Notes: generated from the letters alone by a model not told the origin. 64,000 nt of DNA from Paenibacillus mucilaginosus 3016 (GCF_000250655.1 NC_016935.1:5660001-5724000), one strand, 5' to 3'. Shown: positions 7,966 to 17,299, counted from the first letter of the stretch. Made by a program: numbers and translations.

Positions 7966-8619
7966 TTACTTCGATTCGAGGCGGTTCCAGGAGGTAACGT
8001 CACCGATCGGCAGCCGGGTCGTGGGATGGCCCGGCTGGGACGCTTTGCCAACCGCAATGAGCATCACCGTCGCATACGAATCCGGAATGCCGAACGCTTC
8101 GCGGAACTGCTGCGCGTTGTAGCCGGCCATCGGTACGGTATCATAGCCGCGAGCCTTGGCGGAGAGCATGAACTGCATCGAGACCAGACCGCCGTCGATA
8201 AGGACGACGTCCTTGCGCCCGTCTTCTCCCATGCGCTCATACGCTTGGGCATGGCCCGTCAACAGCTGCTTGCGCTCTTCATCCATGTAGCCGGCCTCCA
8301 CGGCCGATTGGTAGATCGCCTCCGCCTGAAGGTAGGCGTTCTTGTCGCCGAGCACTGCAATGACGGCCGAGGCATCCACTACCTGCTGCTGGTTAAAGGC
8401 GATCGGCAGCAGCTTCTCCTTCAGCGGCTGCTCGTCAATAACGAGAAAACGCCAAGGCTGCAGGTTTGAGCTCGACGGGGCCAGCACCGCTTCCTCGAGC
8501 ATCTCCGTCAGTTCTTCGCGCGAAATCTTGACGGTCGGGTCATAGTGCCGTACCGAACGGCGCTCTCGCACCACGCTGTAATAATCACGAACCTTCGTTT
8601 GATCTGCCGTTGTTTCCAT
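7966..8619 (-). CDS. Nitroreductase family protein (FMN-dependent)
   Basis: The chosen ATG at 8619 has a GGAGGAG/AGGGTGG site and gives 217 residues, normal for the family. A longer frame to 8676 would run over the second operator and promoter. Family motifs are VVRERRSVRHYDP (FMN phosphate arginines), LAPSSSNLQPWRFLVI, and MAGYNAQQFREAFGIP near the C-terminus. Such enzymes reduce nitroaromatics, quinones or flavins with NAD(P)H. First gene of a two-gene operon with the luciferase-like oxidoreductase, presumably controlled by the Rrf2 protein encoded just upstream. Confidence 0.85.
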   Translation of the reverse strand: METTADQTKVRDYYSVVRERRSVRHYDPTVKISREELTEMLEEAVLAPSSSNLQPWRFLVIDEQPLKEKLLPIAFNQQQVVDASAVIAVLGDKNAYLQAEAIYQSAVEAGYMDEERKQLLTGHAQAYERMGEDGRKDVVLIDGGLVSMQFMLSAKARGYDTVPMAGYNAQQFREAFGIPDSYATVMLIAVGKASQPGHPTTRLPIGDVTSWNRLESK

Positions 8620-8643
8620 ATGGAATCCACCCTCTCCTCCGCA

Positions 8644-8670
8644 TAACTGTTCATATTTTTGCACAGTATA
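8644..8670. promoter_or_regulatory. Operator O2, imperfect inverted repeat before the nitroreductase
   Basis: ATAACTGT (8643-8650) and CACAGTATA (8662-8670) form an imperfect inverted repeat. The distance from ACTGT to ACAGT is 17 bp, exactly as in O1 at 8756-8783. A TATACT -10-like hexamer lies in the right half on the minus strand. Confidence 0.6.
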
Positions 8671-8755
8671 GTTCAAAAAAAAGCACCGTCATGCGCTCTT
8701 CCCCGCAAGGGGTAGCGGCTGCTCATGCAAGCAGCCTGCCAGGCCGCAGCTGATG

Positions 8756-8783
8756 TATACTGTGTGTTAATATGCACAGTATA
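8756..8783. promoter_or_regulatory. Operator O1, perfect inverted repeat
   Basis: TATACTGTG (8756-8764) and CACAGTATA (8775-8783) form a perfect 9-bp inverted repeat around a 10-bp spacer. It overlaps the -10 box of the leftward promoter, so a bound repressor would block RNA polymerase. The adjacent Rrf2 protein is the likely ligand (inference). Confidence 0.75.
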
Positions 8784-8806
8784 ATCCCGGGGAATGGCGT
8801 TGTCAA
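8778..8806 (-). promoter_or_regulatory. Consensus SigA promoter of the nitroreductase operon
   Basis: On the minus strand a perfect -35 TTGACA (8801-8806), a 17-bp spacer and -10 TATACT (8778-8783). The -35 overlaps the stop codon of the Rrf2 gene. Confidence 0.85.
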
Positions 8807-9252
8807 TCCCCTTCCGGCAGCAGTGTCTTCTCCGCCAGATCGGCGATCGTATGCCGCTCCAGCACAGCCAGTACGCTCTGGTCAATCTCCGCCATCAAGC
8901 CGGCGAACACCCCGTTCATGCGCTGCCCGAAGGCATGGTCTCCGGTCGAAGCCAGCATCTCCCCGTGAAGCGATTCCTCCTGAAGCAGCGCCTGCAGCAC
9001 CTGCGCACAGGTGATGTTCTCCGGAGCCTGCTTCAGCCGGTAGCCTCCGTCGCGCCCTTCCCGCGTCTCCAGGATGTTCTCCTGCACGAGCCGGGCCAGA
9101 ATGCGGCGCAGCAGCGTCGCTTCGGACTTCAGATGCTGCGCGATCTCCCCGCTTGGACACAGGTTCGGATATTTGGACAGCACGGTGACGGCCTGCAGTG
9201 CAAGTCCGAACGTTCGGAAATTGGAGGGACAGGTGTTTTTTTCTTTTTTCAA
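8803..9252 (-). CDS. Rrf2-family transcriptional regulator
   Basis: 149 residues. The winged helix occupies residues 14-80, with LALQAVTVLSKYP, the SEATLLRRILARLVQENILET recognition region and the GRDGGYRL wing, all typical of Rrf2. It lacks the three closely spaced cysteines that bind Fe-S in IscR/NsrR, although a few scattered cysteines remain (CPS, LCPSG, TCAQV), so it is closer to YwnA-type members. The start is TTG with a GGGAG site. It precedes the nitroreductase operon, whose promoter begins inside its stop codon. Control of that operon in response to electrophilic or redox stress is inferred. Confidence 0.8.
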   Translation of the reverse strand: MKKEKNTCPSNFRTFGLALQAVTVLSKYPNLCPSGEIAQHLKSEATLLRRILARLVQENILETREGRDGGYRLKQAPENITCAQVLQALLQEESLHGEMLASTGDHAFGQRMNGVFAGLMAEIDQSVLAVLERHTIADLAEKTLLPEGD

Positions 9253-9370
9253 GTCAGTCTCGCTCCCCTCGGCTGGATTCGCATTCTATGGAGTGCATTG
9301 TAGCAGACCGGGGTGGAAGATACAAGATTCGCTTCGCCCGCCGCCTGACGCCCCCTCGCCGCTATGAGAA

Positions 9371-9415
9371 AAAGCGTCCCCATGAATTCACCCGGCAGGG
9401 GTGAGGGAGACGCTT
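9371..9415 (-). terminator. Terminator of the ATP-grasp gene
   Basis: Leftward stem AAGCGTC/GACGCTT with an inner CACCC/GGGTG-type hairpin, followed by TTTTT-like sequence, 43 bp after the stop at 9458. Confidence 0.7.
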
Positions 9416-9457
9416 GTCCTTGAGCCGCTTTGATCCGTCCAACCTTCGCGGAACGCT

Positions 9458-10225
9458 TTAGCGGTTCAGCTGGGTCTTGCCGATATGCCGCATGATCTTA
9501 TGAATGCGTCTGTACAGAGTTCGGTCCTCATGGTGGCGGAACAGCTCGTAGAACGGGTTCGTGTTCACCTCGATAATCCAGACCCGCCGGTTCGTATCGA
9601 TGGCAAAATCGATGCCGAGCCTGCGGCAGTGCTTATGGCGGCTGCCGAACTGCCGTGCCGCGAGGAGTCCCACCCGGCGCATCTCGGCATACACCGCATC
9701 GATCTGCTTCGCCGTGAAGCCGGCACGCCGGAGCGACTCCCGGAACCGGATGGCCCGGCCTCCGTGATTATAGTTGGTCACGATCCTCGCTCCCGATGCC
9801 ACCTTCCCCATCACGCCCATGATTCTCCAGTCCCGGAACGGTTTCAGCAGCATCAGCCGGTAATCAACCGGATGCCCTCCGAGGTGCAGCAGCGGGATGC
9901 CCTTCTGGATCAGGAAGGCCCTCGAACGGGCATGTCGGAAGACGACGCGCTCCACCCGCTTGGCGGGAACCGCCTGCACCCGCTGCTCCCGGCGGACCAC
10001 ATACCCCCGTCTCCGCACGTTCCTGCTTAGCTTCATGATATGGTTGCCGAACGAGCCGTAGACCGGCTTGACGTATACGACGCTGTAGCGCTTCAAATAG
10101 GCTCGAAGCGTCTTCCGGCTGAGCAGGGAGGTCGGTGGAATGTGCCGCCGGAGTTTTCGCTGTCCGATGAGTCCCAGATGTCTTTTCCACTTGCTTCGAA
10201 CATGCCACTGCCGCTTTCTGATCAT
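9458..10225 (-). CDS. YheC/YheD-type ATP-grasp protein
   Basis: 255 residues, very basic. Motifs of the ATP-grasp spore-coat-associated family are visible: YVKPVYGSFGNHIMKL (ATP-binding strand), GHPVDYRLMLLK, NYNHGGRA, GIDFAIDTNRRVWIIEVNTNP (metal/ATP-binding C-terminal motif with E and N), and NPFYELF. Bacillus YheC and YheD are found with endospores. The ligated substrate is not known. It is shorter than YheC/YheD (about 360-450), lacking an N-terminal domain. It is a single gene with its own terminator. Confidence 0.75.
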   Translation of the reverse strand: MIRKRQWHVRSKWKRHLGLIGQRKLRRHIPPTSLLSRKTLRAYLKRYSVVYVKPVYGSFGNHIMKLSRNVRRRGYVVRREQRVQAVPAKRVERVVFRHARSRAFLIQKGIPLLHLGGHPVDYRLMLLKPFRDWRIMGVMGKVASGARIVTNYNHGGRAIRFRESLRRAGFTAKQIDAVYAEMRRVGLLAARQFGSRHKHCRRLGIDFAIDTNRRVWIIEVNTNPFYELFRHHEDRTLYRRIHKIMRHIGKTQLNR

Positions 10226-10589
10226 ACCTTCCGTTCATCCCCTCTGCCTTGTCTTCTATCTTATCGAGTCTCTTATAGGAATATGCTCCGAGAGGTTGAT
10301 AGGAGTGGATGTTTTGTCCGGTTCAGATCACCATTTGTCGAGTCGAGAAGGGCGGCTATGCCAAAAAACCACCCGGCGGCGGAGCTCTCTCCACAGCCGG
10401 ATGGTTGGTATCGGGTATGCCTTACGGAATGTGCCCCTGTACTGCTGTATTGCTGCAGCGGATGGTACTGCTGCCCTGCGCGTTCCGGATAGCTTGTACA
10501 GCATGACTGCATAGCTGCGTGTACCGCCCGGACCGCCCCCCGCTCCCTGGGGAGGGCGAGGGAGAACCGGGCAGGCAAGCCTCTCTTCC
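10226..10589. other. Intergenic region
   Basis: I see no supported gene. Several overlapping short frames on both strands lack ribosome-binding sites. The stretch must hold the ATP-grasp promoter (read leftward) and the 3' UTR of the GH43 gene is at its right end. Confidence 0.4.
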
Positions 10590-12116
10590 CTACCTGCCGC
10601 TGCGGACGCCCCAGACCGCCGTGCCCTGCTCCGAGAGGGCCGAGAACGTCAGCACTTCCTTCTGCTGCGCCTCGTCCCATCCGGTCACGAATACGCCGTG
10701 ATACACGGTGCCGTCCAGCGTAAGCTCCGCCCTGCCGCCATCCTCCAGCTTGAAGGTGCCGGAGGCGGCGCCGGTGATCCTGCCGCCCTTCGTGAGCTCG
10801 ATGGCTGCGGACTCCTTGATCTCCGCGGAGATATCCTTGCCGTGATTCACGAGCTGATACGTGCCGGAGGCTTCCTGGGCCGTGACTTTCTTCAGCCTGC
10901 CCGTGTTCCCAGCACCATCACCCGCGTAGCGCAGAGGCGCGGCGACCGGCCAGCCCTGCGCATTCATGTACATCTCATGCACGCGGATCTCATGATGCTC
11001 TCCCCGGTCCGGGAAACGGGCATGGAAGATCAGGAAGTACTTCCCGGTCTTATCGTCATAGTAAGTGGAGTTATGGCCCGGGGACACATAGCCGTTCGCC
11101 AGTCCTTCCCCTGGCGCCCCCTCCTCCCGCGGGAAGAGATGGCTGCCCATCAGCTTCACGCCGTAAGGCTCGACCGAGCGGTCGTCGAAGAGCGGAAGCG
11201 CCGGATCGGCCTTGGCCTCGATCAGGTCCTGTCCCTGCGCATCCACATAGGGGCCGTCCGGCGCCTTCGAGCGGGCGGTACGGATATTGTAGCCTCCATC
11301 CGCATCCAATCCGCCGTAGGAGAGGAATAGATAATAGTAGTCCGTCTCCGGGCTGTACTGGATGTACGGGCCTTCGATCCGCGAGTGGTTGCCGCCGAGC
11401 AGCTTCTTGCCGTAGCCCTGTCCGGGCAGCGGCTTGCCGGTCGCCGGGTCCATCTTCAGAATGAAGATGCCGCCGGAGTAGGAACCGTAGACCATCCACA
11501 GTTTGCCCTCCTTGTCGAAGAACACGTCCGGATCGACGGCATTCGGATGAATCTTCGCGTCATACACCGTCCCGTCTTCGCTCGGCTCGCCCCACATGCC
11601 GGACTTCAGCAAGATGCCCTGGTCCTTGTAGGGACCCTCGATCCCATCCGCCACCGCCACACCGAGCGCAGAGCGCGGGGAATCCCCTTTGCAGGCGTTA
11701 TAGTACATATAGTACCGCCCGTCCGCGAGCTGAATGACATCCGCCGCCCAGAGCGTATTCGTCTGCGCCCACTCGAGCGTTTCTTTCAGCTCTTCCTTCA
11801 CATTCGGAATGAGCGGGTTGCCGGCCGTCACCCCGGTGGCGACCAGATCCCAGCTTACGAGATCGTTCGTCTTGGCTGCGGCGAGGTGCGAACCGAATAC
11901 ATAGAACGTATCCCCCGCCTTAATGACGGAAGGATCATGCACGGATGCATTTTTGAATTCCGGAACTGTGCGATTCATGGCTTCCCCTCCTGCCCCCCCA
12001 TTCTTCTGCTGAAGCGCATTGTTGTACTGGTAGCTGTCCGCGAGCACCGCCGCACTGAAGACCGCAGCCCCCAGCACCACCGGAATCAGCACCTTGACCG
12101 CTGCTTTGGTATTCAT
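10590..12116 (-). CDS. Secreted endo-1,5-alpha-L-arabinanase, GH43
   Basis: 508 residues with an N-terminal signal or anchor segment (6-27). The GH43 five-bladed propeller starts at HDPSV (general-base Asp), followed by WAADV and the VDPDVFFD segment, then RIEGPY with the general-acid Glu. The last 110 residues form a separate beta domain (TYQLVNHGKDIS to VLTFSALSEQGTAVWGVR) as in Bacillus Abn2/YxiA. It should cut linear arabinan outside the cell, feeding the adjacent ABC importer and GH51 enzyme. A terminator separates it from the GH51 gene, so it probably has its own promoter in 12117-12215. Confidence 0.88.
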   Translation of the reverse strand: MNTKAAVKVLIPVVLGAAVFSAAVLADSYQYNNALQQKNGGAGGEAMNRTVPEFKNASVHDPSVIKAGDTFYVFGSHLAAAKTNDLVSWDLVATGVTAGNPLIPNVKEELKETLEWAQTNTLWAADVIQLADGRYYMYYNACKGDSPRSALGVAVADGIEGPYKDQGILLKSGMWGEPSEDGTVYDAKIHPNAVDPDVFFDKEGKLWMVYGSYSGGIFILKMDPATGKPLPGQGYGKKLLGGNHSRIEGPYIQYSPETDYYYLFLSYGGLDADGGYNIRTARSKAPDGPYVDAQGQDLIEAKADPALPLFDDRSVEPYGVKLMGSHLFPREEGAPGEGLANGYVSPGHNSTYYDDKTGKYFLIFHARFPDRGEHHEIRVHEMYMNAQGWPVAAPLRYAGDGAGNTGRLKKVTAQEASGTYQLVNHGKDISAEIKESAAIELTKGGRITGAASGTFKLEDGGRAELTLDGTVYHGVFVTGWDEAQQKEVLTFSALSEQGTAVWGVRSGR

Positions 12117-12218
12117 GTTGCTGTCTCTCCTTCATCTGCCAACCATCGGCCTGAACCTGTAGAGTAACGATTTATCCAAACGAGCCCTGGTAAGACCACG
12201 TCATATATGGAAGCAAAG

Positions 12219-12242
12219 GCCCGGCGGGCAAACCCGCCAGGC
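12219..12242 (-). terminator. Terminator after the GH51 gene
   Basis: Stem GCCTGGCGGG/CCCGCCGGGC read leftward, with a short CTTT tail, 34 bp after the GH51 stop. It closes the araNPQ-abfA operon. Confidence 0.65.
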
Positions 12243-12275
12243 TTCTTCCTACATCCCTATCGTATATAACTTGTC

Positions 12276-13766
12276 TTACGCTTTCTCCACGAGCTCGATG
12301 ATCGCCACCGATGCCGCCGGCAGGTTCACACGCAGGCCTTTGTCCGTCAGCGACACTTCCTTGAACTCGCGCGGAGCAACCTTCGTCGGCTCCTGGAAGG
12401 TGTTGTGGTCGTGGATGTCACCGCTCACCAGCACACGGCCGGAGGCCAGCTCGAAAGAGCCTTCGAGTCCGCGAAGCTCGAGATTCAGGTCCGCCGAACG
12501 GTTCGGATCCAGGTTGCACAGGGACACGTTGATGCGGCCGTCCTTCTTGGAAGCGGACACGGTCACCTGCGGCAGCGTCACGCCGTTGTTCTCGTACGTG
12601 CCGAACTCGCCATGGATCGCCAGGTGCTCGGCATCCTGGTGAACCTTGAACATCTCCATGACATGGTAGGTCGGCGTGAGAAGCATCTGGCTGCCTTCGG
12701 TCAGGATGACCGCCTGCAGGACGTTCACCATCTGGGCCAGGTTCGCCATGTGAACCCGGTCGCAGTGCTTGTGGAACACGTGCAGGTGGATGCCGGCTAC
12801 CAGCGCGTCACGCATCGTGTTCTGCTGGTACAGGAAGCCCGGGTTCGTGCCCGGCTCGACGAGGAACCAGGTGCCCCACTCGTCAACGATCAGGCCGACA
12901 CGCTTCTGCGGGTCGTAGCGGTCCATGATCGTGCTGTGGCGGGTGATGAGCTCATCCATGCGCAGCGACTTCTGCATCGTTTCGAACCAGTCGTTCTCAT
13001 CGAAGGTCAGCGACGGCTTTTTCTCTTCCCAGGAGCCCGGGATCGTATAATTGTGCAGGCTGAGACCGTCCATGAGCGGAGCGGCTTCACGCATGAGCAC
13101 TTCCGTCCAGCGGTAGTCGTCCACGTTCGCACCGCCGGCGATCTTGTACAGCTTGTTGTCGCCGTATTGGCGCACATAGGTCTGGTAGCGGCGGTACAGA
13201 TCCGCGTAATACTCCGGCTTCATGTTGCCGCCGCAGCCCCAGTTCTCGTTGCCGACACCGAAGTACTTGAGCTTCCAAGGCTTCTCGCGTCCGTTCTCCT
13301 TGCGGCGGCTCGCCATCGGAGACTCGCCGTCGAAGGTCATGTACTCGACCCACTCGGACATCTCCTGCACGGACCCGCTGCCGACGTTGCCGCAGATGTA
13401 CGGCTCGGTCTCGAGCAGATCGCACAGCTGGAAGAACTCATGCGTGCCGAAGTGGTTGTTCTCGACCACGCCGCCCCAGTGCGTGTTGATCATGCGCTTA
13501 CGGGATTCGCGCGGGCCAATGCCGTCTTCCCAGTGATACTCGTCGGCGAAGCAGCCGCCCGGCCAGCGCAGGTTCGGGATATTGAGCTTCTTGAGCGCTT
13601 CGACCACATCGTTGCGGATGCCCTTCGTGTTCGGGATCGGAGACTCTTCCCCGACCCAGAGGCCTTCATAAATGCAGCGGCCCAGGTGCTCCGCAAAGTG
13701 TCCGTAAATATGGCGGGAAATCGTCCCTTGGGACCAGTCGGCGTGAATGACTACCTTTTGTGACAT
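12276..13766 (-). CDS. abfA: Intracellular alpha-L-arabinofuranosidase, GH51
   Basis: 496 residues with no signal peptide. The acid/base Glu174 lies in GVGNENWG and the nucleophile Glu296 in VDEWGTW, the two GH51 signature motifs. [13 protein letters not shown] is the conserved substrate-site segment, and a C-terminal beta-sandwich starts near residue 390. It removes arabinose from short arabino-oligosaccharides after import. It is the last gene of the operon with the binding protein and both permeases. The start is supported by GGAGAGAGG. Confidence 0.92.
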   Translation of the reverse strand: MSQKVVIHADWSQGTISRHIYGHFAEHLGRCIYEGLWVGEESPIPNTKGIRNDVVEALKKLNIPNLRWPGGCFADEYHWEDGIGPRESRKRMINTHWGGVVENNHFGTHEFFQLCDLLETEPYICGNVGSGSVQEMSEWVEYMTFDGESPMASRRKENGREKPWKLKYFGVGNENWGCGGNMKPEYYADLYRRYQTYVRQYGDNKLYKIAGGANVDDYRWTEVLMREAAPLMDGLSLHNYTIPGSWEEKKPSLTFDENDWFETMQKSLRMDELITRHSTIMDRYDPQKRVGLIVDEWGTWFLVEPGTNPGFLYQQNTMRDALVAGIHLHVFHKHCDRVHMANLAQMVNVLQAVILTEGSQMLLTPTYHVMEMFKVHQDAEHLAIHGEFGTYENNGVTLPQVTVSASKKDGRINVSLCNLDPNRSADLNLELRGLEGSFELASGRVLVSGDIHDHNTFQEPTKVAPREFKEVSLTDKGLRVNLPAASVAIIELVEKA

Positions 13767-13814
13767 GATGGTTCCTCTCTCCTCTATATGTAAGTGGGGG
13801 GCCGGCTTGGCCGG

Positions 13815-14675
13815 TTACCCCTTGATACCGGTAAGGGCAATGCCTTCGATGAAGTAGCGCTGGGCGAAGGCGAACAGGACCAGCGTCGGAATCAGGGCGA
13901 CGACGGATCCGGCCATGATCAGCGTCCATTCGGAAACGTAATACGATGTGAACGAAGCCAGCTCCATCTGCAGCGTATATTTCTCCGGCGAGTTCAGGTA
14001 GATCAGCGGACCGAGGTAATCGTTGTACCCCGCATTGTACGTCAGAATCGCCTGGGTGATCAGCGCGGGCTTGCTCAGCGGCAGGATAATCTTCAGGAAT
14101 ACGCCCAGCGGATTCAGCCCGTCGATCTTGGCGGCATCCTCCAGCTCGTCCGGCAGCTGCTTGATGAACTGGCGCAGGAAGAAGATGACCATCGGGGCAC
14201 CGAACATGCCCGGAATCATCAGCGGCTTCCAGGAGTCGGTCCAGCCGAAGTTCTTGAACATGATGAACGCCGGGATCATCATGACCGCTCCGGGGATCAT
14301 GAGCGAGACGACAAGCACCATGAAGAGCCGGTCCCGGCCCGGGAAGCGCAGCTTCGCGAACGCATAGGCCGCGAGGGCGCAGACGAACAGGCCGATGATA
14401 ATGGTCGGCAGGATGATCATCATCGTGTTGAAGAACCCGCGGATCATATGGGCATCTTCAAAAATGGTGCGGTAGTTCTCCCACATGATGTCTTCCGGAA
14501 TCCACTGCGGGGGGTAGGAGAACACGGCCCCTTTGTCCTTGAGGGATGTCGAAAGCATCCACAGGAACGGAATCGCCATGAACAGCCCGCCGATCGTCAG
14601 CAGAACATAGACGACCGCTTTGTTCAGGATTTCAGCGGCATTCGTAGTGCGTTTGACTGCGGTTGTTGAACTCAA
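13815..14675 (-). CDS. araQ: Arabino-oligosaccharide ABC transporter permease, AraQ-like
   Basis: 286 residues, six transmembrane segments, with the EAA loop (ELEDAAKIDGLNPLGVFLKIILPLSKPAL region) that contacts the ATPase. It starts with TTG behind GGGGGG, 17 bp after araP. No ATPase gene is in the locus, so it presumably uses a shared MsmX-type ATPase, as araNPQ does in Bacillus. Confidence 0.88.
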   Translation of the reverse strand: MSSTTAVKRTTNAAEILNKAVVYVLLTIGGLFMAIPFLWMLSTSLKDKGAVFSYPPQWIPEDIMWENYRTIFEDAHMIRGFFNTMMIILPTIIIGLFVCALAAYAFAKLRFPGRDRLFMVLVVSLMIPGAVMMIPAFIMFKNFGWTDSWKPLMIPGMFGAPMVIFFLRQFIKQLPDELEDAAKIDGLNPLGVFLKIILPLSKPALITQAILTYNAGYNDYLGPLIYLNSPEKYTLQMELASFTSYYVSEWTLIMAGSVVALIPTLVLFAFAQRYFIEGIALTGIKG

Positions 14676-14692
14676 TGTGCTGTACCCCCCTC

Positions 14693-15617
14693 TTAGTTAT
14701 AGTGAACCCAGCGCTTCGAGAGCAGGAAGTTCAGGAGAATGATGACCATAATGATGATGCCGATGAACCAGGAGATCGCGGAAGCATAGCCCATCTCGTT
14801 ATATTCGAATGCCGTAGTATAGAGATAATACACAATCGTCGTCGTCGAGAAGTTCGGGCCCCCGCCCGTCATGAGCACGAAGCGCGGGAAGTCCTGGAGG
14901 GGCCGCGATCAGCGAAGTGACCAGGATGAAGAAGGTGATCGGCGAGATGCCCGGCACGGTGATGTGCACGAACTTCTTCCAGCCGCCGGCGCCGTCCATC
15001 GTCGCCGCCTCGTACAGGGAGGTAGGCACGTTGCTGAGCGCCGCCAGGTACATGATGATCGAGATTCCGAGTCCGCCCCACACGCCCTGGAAGATCATCG
15101 CCGGCATGGCCCACGTCTCATCGGTCAGCCAGGCCGGACCTTCAATGCCGACCAGGCTCAGGAAGTAGTTCAGCAGGCCGTAATCCGAGTTGAAAATCCA
15201 CTGCCAGATCAGGGTCATGGCTACGATCGAGCAGATCGTCGGCAGGAAGAAGAGCATCCGGAAGAGGTTCTTCCCTTTGAGATTCTGGTTGAGCAGAATG
15301 GCGATGAGCAGCGAGACCGCCATGCCGATCGGCACGCCCAGCGCCGCATAGAACGTGTTCCAGAGCGTCTTCCATACGAGCGGGTCCTCGAACAGCGCTC
15401 TCTTGTAGTTCTCCGTCCCCACGAACTGGGGAGGAGAGCTGAAGTCGAAGATCGTGAAGCTGTAGTACAGTGAAGTCAGCAGCGGATACAGCAGAAATAC
15501 GGTCAAGCCGATGAACGGAGGGGCGACAAAAAGATAGCCCCACCATTTTTCGCTCGCGTACAGCGACTTTTTTTTAGCGGTCCGCGCACCGGATGCCGTC
15601 AGCGGTTTAGCGTTCAT
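14693..15617 (-). pseudogene. araP: ABC transporter permease AraP-like, split by a +1 frameshift
   Basis: The first part (15617 to about 14903) gives an MalF-type permease N-terminus with five transmembrane segments and the EAATMDGAGGWKKFVHITVPGISP loop region. Reading then shifts. From about 14895 to 14693 another frame continues with LMTGGGPNFSTTT and the last transmembrane segment ending FLLSKRWVHYN. Removing one G from the GGGG run at 14899-14902 restores LIAALQDFPRFVLMTGG. The total length is one more than a multiple of three. The lesion is either a sequencing error or a real loss of the importer, since both permeases are needed. Neighbours are intact. Confidence 0.85.
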
Positions 15618-15661
15618 AGCAGTATGGTCCTCCTATCCTGATCTCTGTTCTCCGGCAGACC

Positions 15662-17002
15662 TTATTTGAACACTTCCGGATTGCCTTCCTGAATCTCCTT
15701 GTCGATGATCGGCTTCATCTTGTCGAGGAAGGCCTGCGCAGGTTCCGTACCGACCCAGAACTCGGCGAGCTTCTGATTGAAGGTGTCGGACCACTTCGGA
15801 TTCGGAAGGTACGTCCACGGACCGGCCTGCTGGTTCTCCGCCGCCTTGATGAAGACGGAAGCATGCTCCGGCTTCTGGCCCGGCTGCAGGAACACATCGG
15901 TGTTCGACATCGACTTGAAGTTCGGGATGGAGAAGCCGAGCTCGGTCATCTTCGTCTGGCCTTCCTTGCCGGCGAACCATTCGACGAGCTTGTACGATTC
16001 GTTCGGGAACTTCGTCTTCGCGTTCACCCCGAGACCGACCGAACCGGACCAGCCGTTCACCCAGCTGCCTGTCGCCGATGGAATCGGCGCTACATCCCAG
16101 TTGAACTTCAGCTTGCGGTACGTCGGCACCTGCCAGCGGCCGCCCGTGATCGTGGCGAGCTTGCCGGCCTCGAACATCTGGCCGTCGTTCATCGACTGCA
16201 GCGCACGGGCATCCGGAACGACCTTGTGCACGTTGATCAGATCATAGGCGAACTGCATCGCCTTCGCGCCTTCCGGCTTGTTCAGCGTGAATTCCTTGCG
16301 GTCCTTGCTCAGGACATCTCCATTGTTGGACCATACGAAGCCTTCCCACCAGCTTGGGCCGGAGCCGTAGATGTCGGTCTTGCCGTCGCCGTTCTCATCG
16401 ATCGTCAGCTTCTTCCACATCGCCAGCGCGTCTTCCCAGGACATCGGCTTATCGGCGCTAGGGTAAGGAACCTTATATTTGTCGAACAGATCCTTGTTAT
16501 AGTACATCACGGAAGGACCGATATCCTTAGGAAGCGCATACAACGAGCCCTTGCCCGGCACTTTGCCGTCGTAGCGGTAGCGGTTCAGACCCGTTTCCCA
16601 CATGTCGTTCAGATCGAGCTTCCCGCTGGCTTTGACCATCTCGTCGATGTTAAGGAACGCTCCCTGCTTCACCCAGCGCGGGAAATCCCCGTCCGTCGTG
16701 AAGATGACATCCGGCGCTTTGCCTCCGGCAATCATCGTATTCAGCTTGACTGAATAATCGCTCGGAATATGCTGGAACTTGACCTTGATGTTCGGGTTGG
16801 CTTTCTCAAAGTCCTGAAGTACGGCTTCGAAGACCTTCCGCTCGTCGGGCGCGCCCCAGGAAGAGACGGAGATTTCAACTTTGCCGCTGCCGGAGGCGGC
16901 TCCCCCTGCGGCTGCACCGTCCTTCGGCGCTTCCCCGCCCGAGCACCCCGTCAGCGCAATGACACCCGACATCGTCAGCATCGTGATAGCCTTTTTGTTC
17001 AT
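15662..17002 (-). CDS. araN: Arabino-oligosaccharide-binding lipoprotein, AraN-like
   Basis: 446 residues. The signal peptide ends in the lipobox LTGC (Cys20), followed by a Gly/Ala/Ser linker. The rest is a family-1 solute-binding fold (KVEISVSSWGAPDERKVFE, FQHIPSDYSVKLNTMIAGGKAPDV). It is first in the operon araN-araP-araQ-abfA. The start has GGAGG 12 nt upstream. A 13/14 cre match lies 38 bp upstream and the phased operator array lies 190-297 bp upstream. Confidence 0.88.
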   Translation of the reverse strand: MNKKAITMLTMSGVIALTGCSGGEAPKDGAAAGGAASGSGKVEISVSSWGAPDERKVFEAVLQDFEKANPNIKVKFQHIPSDYSVKLNTMIAGGKAPDVIFTTDGDFPRWVKQGAFLNIDEMVKASGKLDLNDMWETGLNRYRYDGKVPGKGSLYALPKDIGPSVMYYNKDLFDKYKVPYPSADKPMSWEDALAMWKKLTIDENGDGKTDIYGSGPSWWEGFVWSNNGDVLSKDRKEFTLNKPEGAKAMQFAYDLINVHKVVPDARALQSMNDGQMFEAGKLATITGGRWQVPTYRKLKFNWDVAPIPSATGSWVNGWSGSVGLGVNAKTKFPNESYKLVEWFAGKEGQTKMTELGFSIPNFKSMSNTDVFLQPGQKPEHASVFIKAAENQQAGPWTYLPNPKWSDTFNQKLAEFWVGTEPAQAFLDKMKPIIDKEIQEGNPEVFK

Positions 17003-17039
17003 TCCTAAGTGACCTCCTTGGTTTGGGTACCAGTTGAAT

Positions 17040-17053
17040 TGTAAACGCTCACC
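17040..17053. promoter_or_regulatory. cre-like CcpA site upstream of araN
   Basis: TGTAAACGCTCACC matches the cre consensus TGWAANCGNTNWCA at all but the last position. It lies between the promoter region and araN, suiting carbon catabolite repression. Confidence 0.6.
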
Positions 17054-17191
17054 AGCGTTCTATGTCCCGCTGCTGCGGAAGCATTCCCTTATTGGCCGGA
17101 AGTTGAAGTTATGTAAGCGATATCACAAGAGCCAAAAGAAGGCAGCTTATTTCATTGCATCCCGTAAGTTGTTTCCTCAATCCTTAAGTGA

Positions 17192-17299
17192 TTCACAATG
17201 TTATAAACTACTTCACAACAACGTTTATCTATTCACATCATATGGATGATCCTCCCTCATGTCAACACTTTTTTGTGAAGTGTTTTATGTTTATGTGAA
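17192..17299. promoter_or_regulatory. Phased operator array between araN and its divergent regulator
   Basis: TTCACA begins at 17192, 17212 and 17232, exactly 20 bp apart. The inverted hexamer TGTGAA begins at 17274 and 17294, again 20 bp apart. The pair ACTTCACAA (17210-17218) and TTGTGAAGT (17273-17281) is a perfect 9-bp inverted repeat. The spacing puts sites on nearly the same DNA face (about two turns). The ArsR-type protein at 17406 is the obvious candidate ligand (inference). Confidence 0.75.

Noticed and set aside
6421-8469. 682-residue plus-strand open frame
   Set aside because: Antisense shadow across the LLM oxidoreductase and nitroreductase, an effect of high GC; Arg/His/Pro-rich and without domains.
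14895-14905. Programmed ribosomal frameshift in araP
   Set aside because: No slippery heptamer or stimulatory structure; the pattern matches single-base homopolymer errors seen in two other genes.
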